Below, piece after piece: positions 5,854-6,896 of a stretch of 6,896 bases of DNA. The stretch comes from JADFQT01 sp047516825. Its GTDB lineage: Bacteria; Chloroflexota; Dehalococcoidia; Lucifugimonadales; UBA3495. Under the pieces are notes generated by a model. It did not search any database and was not told the DNA's origin. It was given only the letters and a program-made list of their open reading frames with translations. Each line of letters opens with the position of its first letter. Positions within the stretch are counted from its first letter, which is position 1. The stretch is from the NCBI GenBank assembly GCA_047516825.1, contig JAKZUA010000099.1:1-6896 (forward strand), in the 5' to 3' direction. Made by a program: the position numbers and the translations under genes.

Positions 5854-6650
5854 TAGACGACCGCCGAACTCCCTCCGTCGATGTTAATGGCCACGCCATT
5901 GAGGTAGCTGGCTCGCTCGGAAGCCAGGAAGGCGATGACATCTCCGGCCTCGTGAGTTTCGGCAACGCGACCCAGCGGAACGCCCCGCGCCTTGGCGGTT
6001 TGGTAGTAAAACTCTTCGATGGTCAAATTGGGGTCGGACTGCTTCAAGCGTTCGTAGCGGCGCTCATGCTGCCCGCTCTTGATAACGCCGATACAGACGG
6101 TGTTCACTAGAATATTGTCTGGCCCCAGGTCTTTGGATAAGCCCTTGGTGATTGCGATACCGGCGGCTCTGGAGATGGAAGTGGGCATGGAAGATGGCCC
6201 GGGGGTACGGCCGCCCAGATTGGTGACGTTGATGATTCGGCCTCCGCCAACCTTCCGCATTTCCGGAACCGCCGCCCTAATGAGACGGATGGCGCCCCAT
6301 ACCTTCAGGTCGAAGTCCGACTCCCAGTCTTCATCGCTGACGTCTTCAAAGGGCTTGGCCATGGAAATTCCGGCGTTATTGACCAGAATGTCCAGCCGGC
6401 CGTAGTTATCCAGCGCGGCCTTCACGACCTGGGGAGCGGTATCCGGGTCCGACACATCCCCGGGGACCGGCAACACCACCCCTTCGGTGGCGGTACGTAT
6501 ATCCAAAGCCGCCTGCTCCAAAACCTCGGGACGGCGTGCCACGATGATCACCCGGGCACCCTCCGCCGCCATGCGCAGGGCGGCAAATTTGCCGATTCCC
6601 TCGCTGCCTCCGGTAACTATCGCGACCTTATCCGTCAGTCCCAAATCCAT
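5853..6650 (-). CDS. SDR-family oxidoreductase-like protein with a non-canonical catalytic tetrad
   Basis: This 265-residue single-domain protein has a Rossmann fold and the length and motif order of classical short-chain dehydrogenases (FabG-like). The nucleotide-binding motif TGGSEGIGK (13-21), GDVSD (64-68) and NNAG (91-94) are all present, and the C-terminal NGVAINIDGG (251-260) is typical. The catalytic positions differ. Where classical SDRs have Asn-Ser-Tyr-Lys, alignment by spacing gives Lys116 (DLKVWG), Asn144 (NVTNLGG), Thr157 and Arg161 (PTSISRAAG). A subgroup of BKR-like SDRs with imperfect tetrads is known, so this is probably an inherited subtype rather than decay, and the reading frame is intact. 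The substrate is unknown. ATG 6650 has AAGGAG 8 bases upstream. An extended -10 and a hairpin lie further upstream, so it probably has its own promoter. It is co-directional with the aminotransferase, 175 bp apart, with a palindromic repeat between them. No specific role in glycolate metabolism is evident. Confidence 0.85.
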   Translation of the reverse strand: MDLGLTDKVAIVTGGSEGIGKFAALRMAAEGARVIIVARRPEVLEQAALDIRTATEGVVLPVPGDVSDPDTAPQVVKAALDNYGRLDILVNNAGISMAKPFEDVSDEDWESDFDLKVWGAIRLIRAAVPEMRKVGGGRIINVTNLGGRTPGPSSMPTSISRAAGIAITKGLSKDLGPDNILVNTVCIGVIKSGQHERRYERLKQSDPNLTIEEFYYQTAKARGVPLGRVAETHEAGDVIAFLASERASYLNGVAINIDGGSSAVV

Positions 6651-6658
6651 GAGTTGCG

Positions 6659-6664
6659 CTCCTT
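6659..6664 (-). promoter_or_regulatory. Strong Shine-Dalgarno of the SDR gene
   Basis: AAGGAG on the - strand, 8 bases from the ATG at 6650, fixes the SDR start. It is the best ribosome site among the complete genes here and lies just below the hairpin at 6667-6701. Confidence 0.75.
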
Positions 6665-6666
6665 GG

Positions 6667-6701
6667 TGGCCCGTAACTATTTCTGAAATAAGTGCGGGCC
6701 A
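6667..6701 (-). promoter_or_regulatory. Long hairpin in the presumed 5' UTR of the SDR gene
   Basis: The ends TGGCCCG (6667-6673) and CGGGCCA (6695-6701) are perfect 7-bp complements. Inside, AC/GT, then TATTT (6678-6682) against AAATA (6686-6690), form a second A/T-rich stem of about 7 bp with loop CTG and one bulged base (6691), separated from the first stem by a small internal loop. The structure lies between the extended -10 (6712-6720) and the Shine-Dalgarno (6659-6664), two bases from the latter. It could be an operator, a stabilising 5' hairpin or a translation-control structure. It matches no riboswitch class I recognise. Confidence 0.5.
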
Positions 6702-6711
6702 AATCCGGCCA

Positions 6712-6720
6712 ATTATAACA
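6712..6720 (-). promoter_or_regulatory. Extended -10 promoter element for the SDR gene
   Basis: The - strand reads TGTTATAAT, a perfect TATAAT with the TGn extension. It is placed to start transcription near 6705, about 55 bases before the SDR ATG. No good -35 is seen at the expected place (about 6735-6741 reads CTCTGGG), which is common for extended -10 promoters. Confidence 0.6.
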
Positions 6721-6721
6721 C

Positions 6722-6733
6722 AGGGCGGGCCCT
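6722..6733. promoter_or_regulatory. 12-bp palindrome just upstream of the SDR -10 element
   Basis: AGGGC (6722-6726) and GCCCT (6729-6733) form a perfect dyad with a GG spacer. It lies in the interval between the -10 and the expected -35, where a repressor or activator would act. The DNA is GC-rich, so a short dyad could arise by chance. Confidence 0.28.
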
Positions 6734-6758
6734 ACCCAGAGTCCCAGACCCTCATAGC

Positions 6759-6896
6759 CAGGGCAATCGCGTCTTAACCAAGGAGCACTTTGAGTAGGTA
6801 ATCCTCAACCCAGCCGGCTTTCAGCCGTTTACCTTGAAGTCCCCGTTTAAGGCTGGACTCCTGCTTCAGCAAATTGAGGGCTATCTGGCGCAGGAC
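6759..6896 (-). mobile_element. Partial insertion sequence, ISAs1-like, transposase 3' end and terminal repeat
   Basis: This is the left-hand portion of an IS that continues off the right edge. The proposed outer end at 6759 reads inward as CAGGGCAATCGCGTC, which resembles ends I associate with ISAs1-family elements. It falls 15 bases beyond the transposase stop, a normal distance. It shares its first six bases with the candidate end at 138, where the orientation is mirrored. The two elements have the same transcription direction. The target duplication, if any, would lie just left of 6759 and has no partner in the window to compare. Confidence 0.68.
6774..6896 (-). CDS. ISAs1-family transposase, C-terminal fragment (runs off window)
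   Basis: The - strand is open from 6896 down to a TAA at 6774-6776, giving 40 residues. They include LRQIALNLLKQESSLKRG and KRLKAGWVEDYLLKVLL. The pattern of (L/I)R.IALNLL...........G...KRL.AGW...YLL.VL at the extreme C-terminus is characteristic of ISAs1-family transposases and needs no frameshift to read. The catalytic DDE residues lie upstream, outside the window, so I cannot say whether the gene is intact. It is distinct from the left-edge fragment, which is an N-terminus, so the two may be copies of one element or two related elements. Confidence 0.82.
   Translation of the reverse strand, partial: VLRQIALNLLKQESSLKRGLQGKRLKAGWVEDYLLKVLLG

Noticed and set aside
5764..5856. Possible 30-residue peptide on + with an upstream GAGGGTG
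   Set aside because: Its sequence, including GPEPVEG, is the translation of the dispersed palindromic repeat, a familiar source of spurious small proteins.
6721..6726. Second CAGGGC, considered as the IS boundary
   Set aside because: The 6759 copy is closer to the transposase stop and its following bases (AATCGCG) fit an ISAs1-type end better; the 6721 copy is part of a local GC palindrome near the SDR promoter.

Overview
This is a GC-rich bacterial window with five complete genes. The body is a glycolate oxidase operon, glcD-glcE-glcF, on the + strand (211-4431). It converges on a PLP-dependent glyoxylate aminotransferase gene on the - strand (4481-5677). Upstream of that gene, also on the - strand, lies an SDR-family oxidoreductase (5853-6650). 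Both edges are insertion-sequence fragments that I assign to the ISAs1 family. The left edge (1-76, -) encodes a transposase N-terminus and the right edge (6774-6896, -) a transposase C-terminus. The resident genes therefore sit between two IS ends in the same orientation.

Organism: the sequence alone does not settle this. The GC content, the three-subunit GlcDEF enzyme, the degenerate SDR subtype and an intergenic repeat encoding a ...GPEPVEG... peptide would fit an environmental Chloroflexota genome (Dehalococcoidia/SAR202-like). Other GC-rich environmental lineages are possible. Treat this as a weak inference.

Layout. Positions 1-138 hold the 5' end of one IS with a candidate terminal repeat ending at 138. 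Positions 139-210 are the glcD leader, with a small inverted repeat and a duplicated 9-mer. GlcD (FAD subunit), GlcE (second FAD-type subunit) and GlcF (iron-sulfur subunit) follow, separated by short gaps that contain tiny stop/start-overlapping ORFs. A 49-bp convergent gap with a perfect 12-bp palindrome separates glcF from the aminotransferase. The 175-bp gap between the aminotransferase and the SDR holds a diverged copy of a dispersed palindromic repeat. Upstream of the SDR are an extended -10 element, a hairpin in the presumed 5' UTR and a strong Shine-Dalgarno. The second IS begins at about 6759.

How the genes work together: GlcDEF oxidises glycolate (or a related 2-hydroxyacid) to glyoxylate and passes electrons to the membrane quinone pool. 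The aminotransferase can then convert glyoxylate to glycine using serine or alanine. Together this is a C2 salvage (photorespiration-like) step. No malate synthase, glyoxylate carboligase or glycolate regulator is in the window. The SDR has no evident place in this route and lacks all four canonical SDR catalytic residues. I see no clear new defence or mobile system. The best leads are the atypical SDR with its structured leader and the IS-flanked arrangement.
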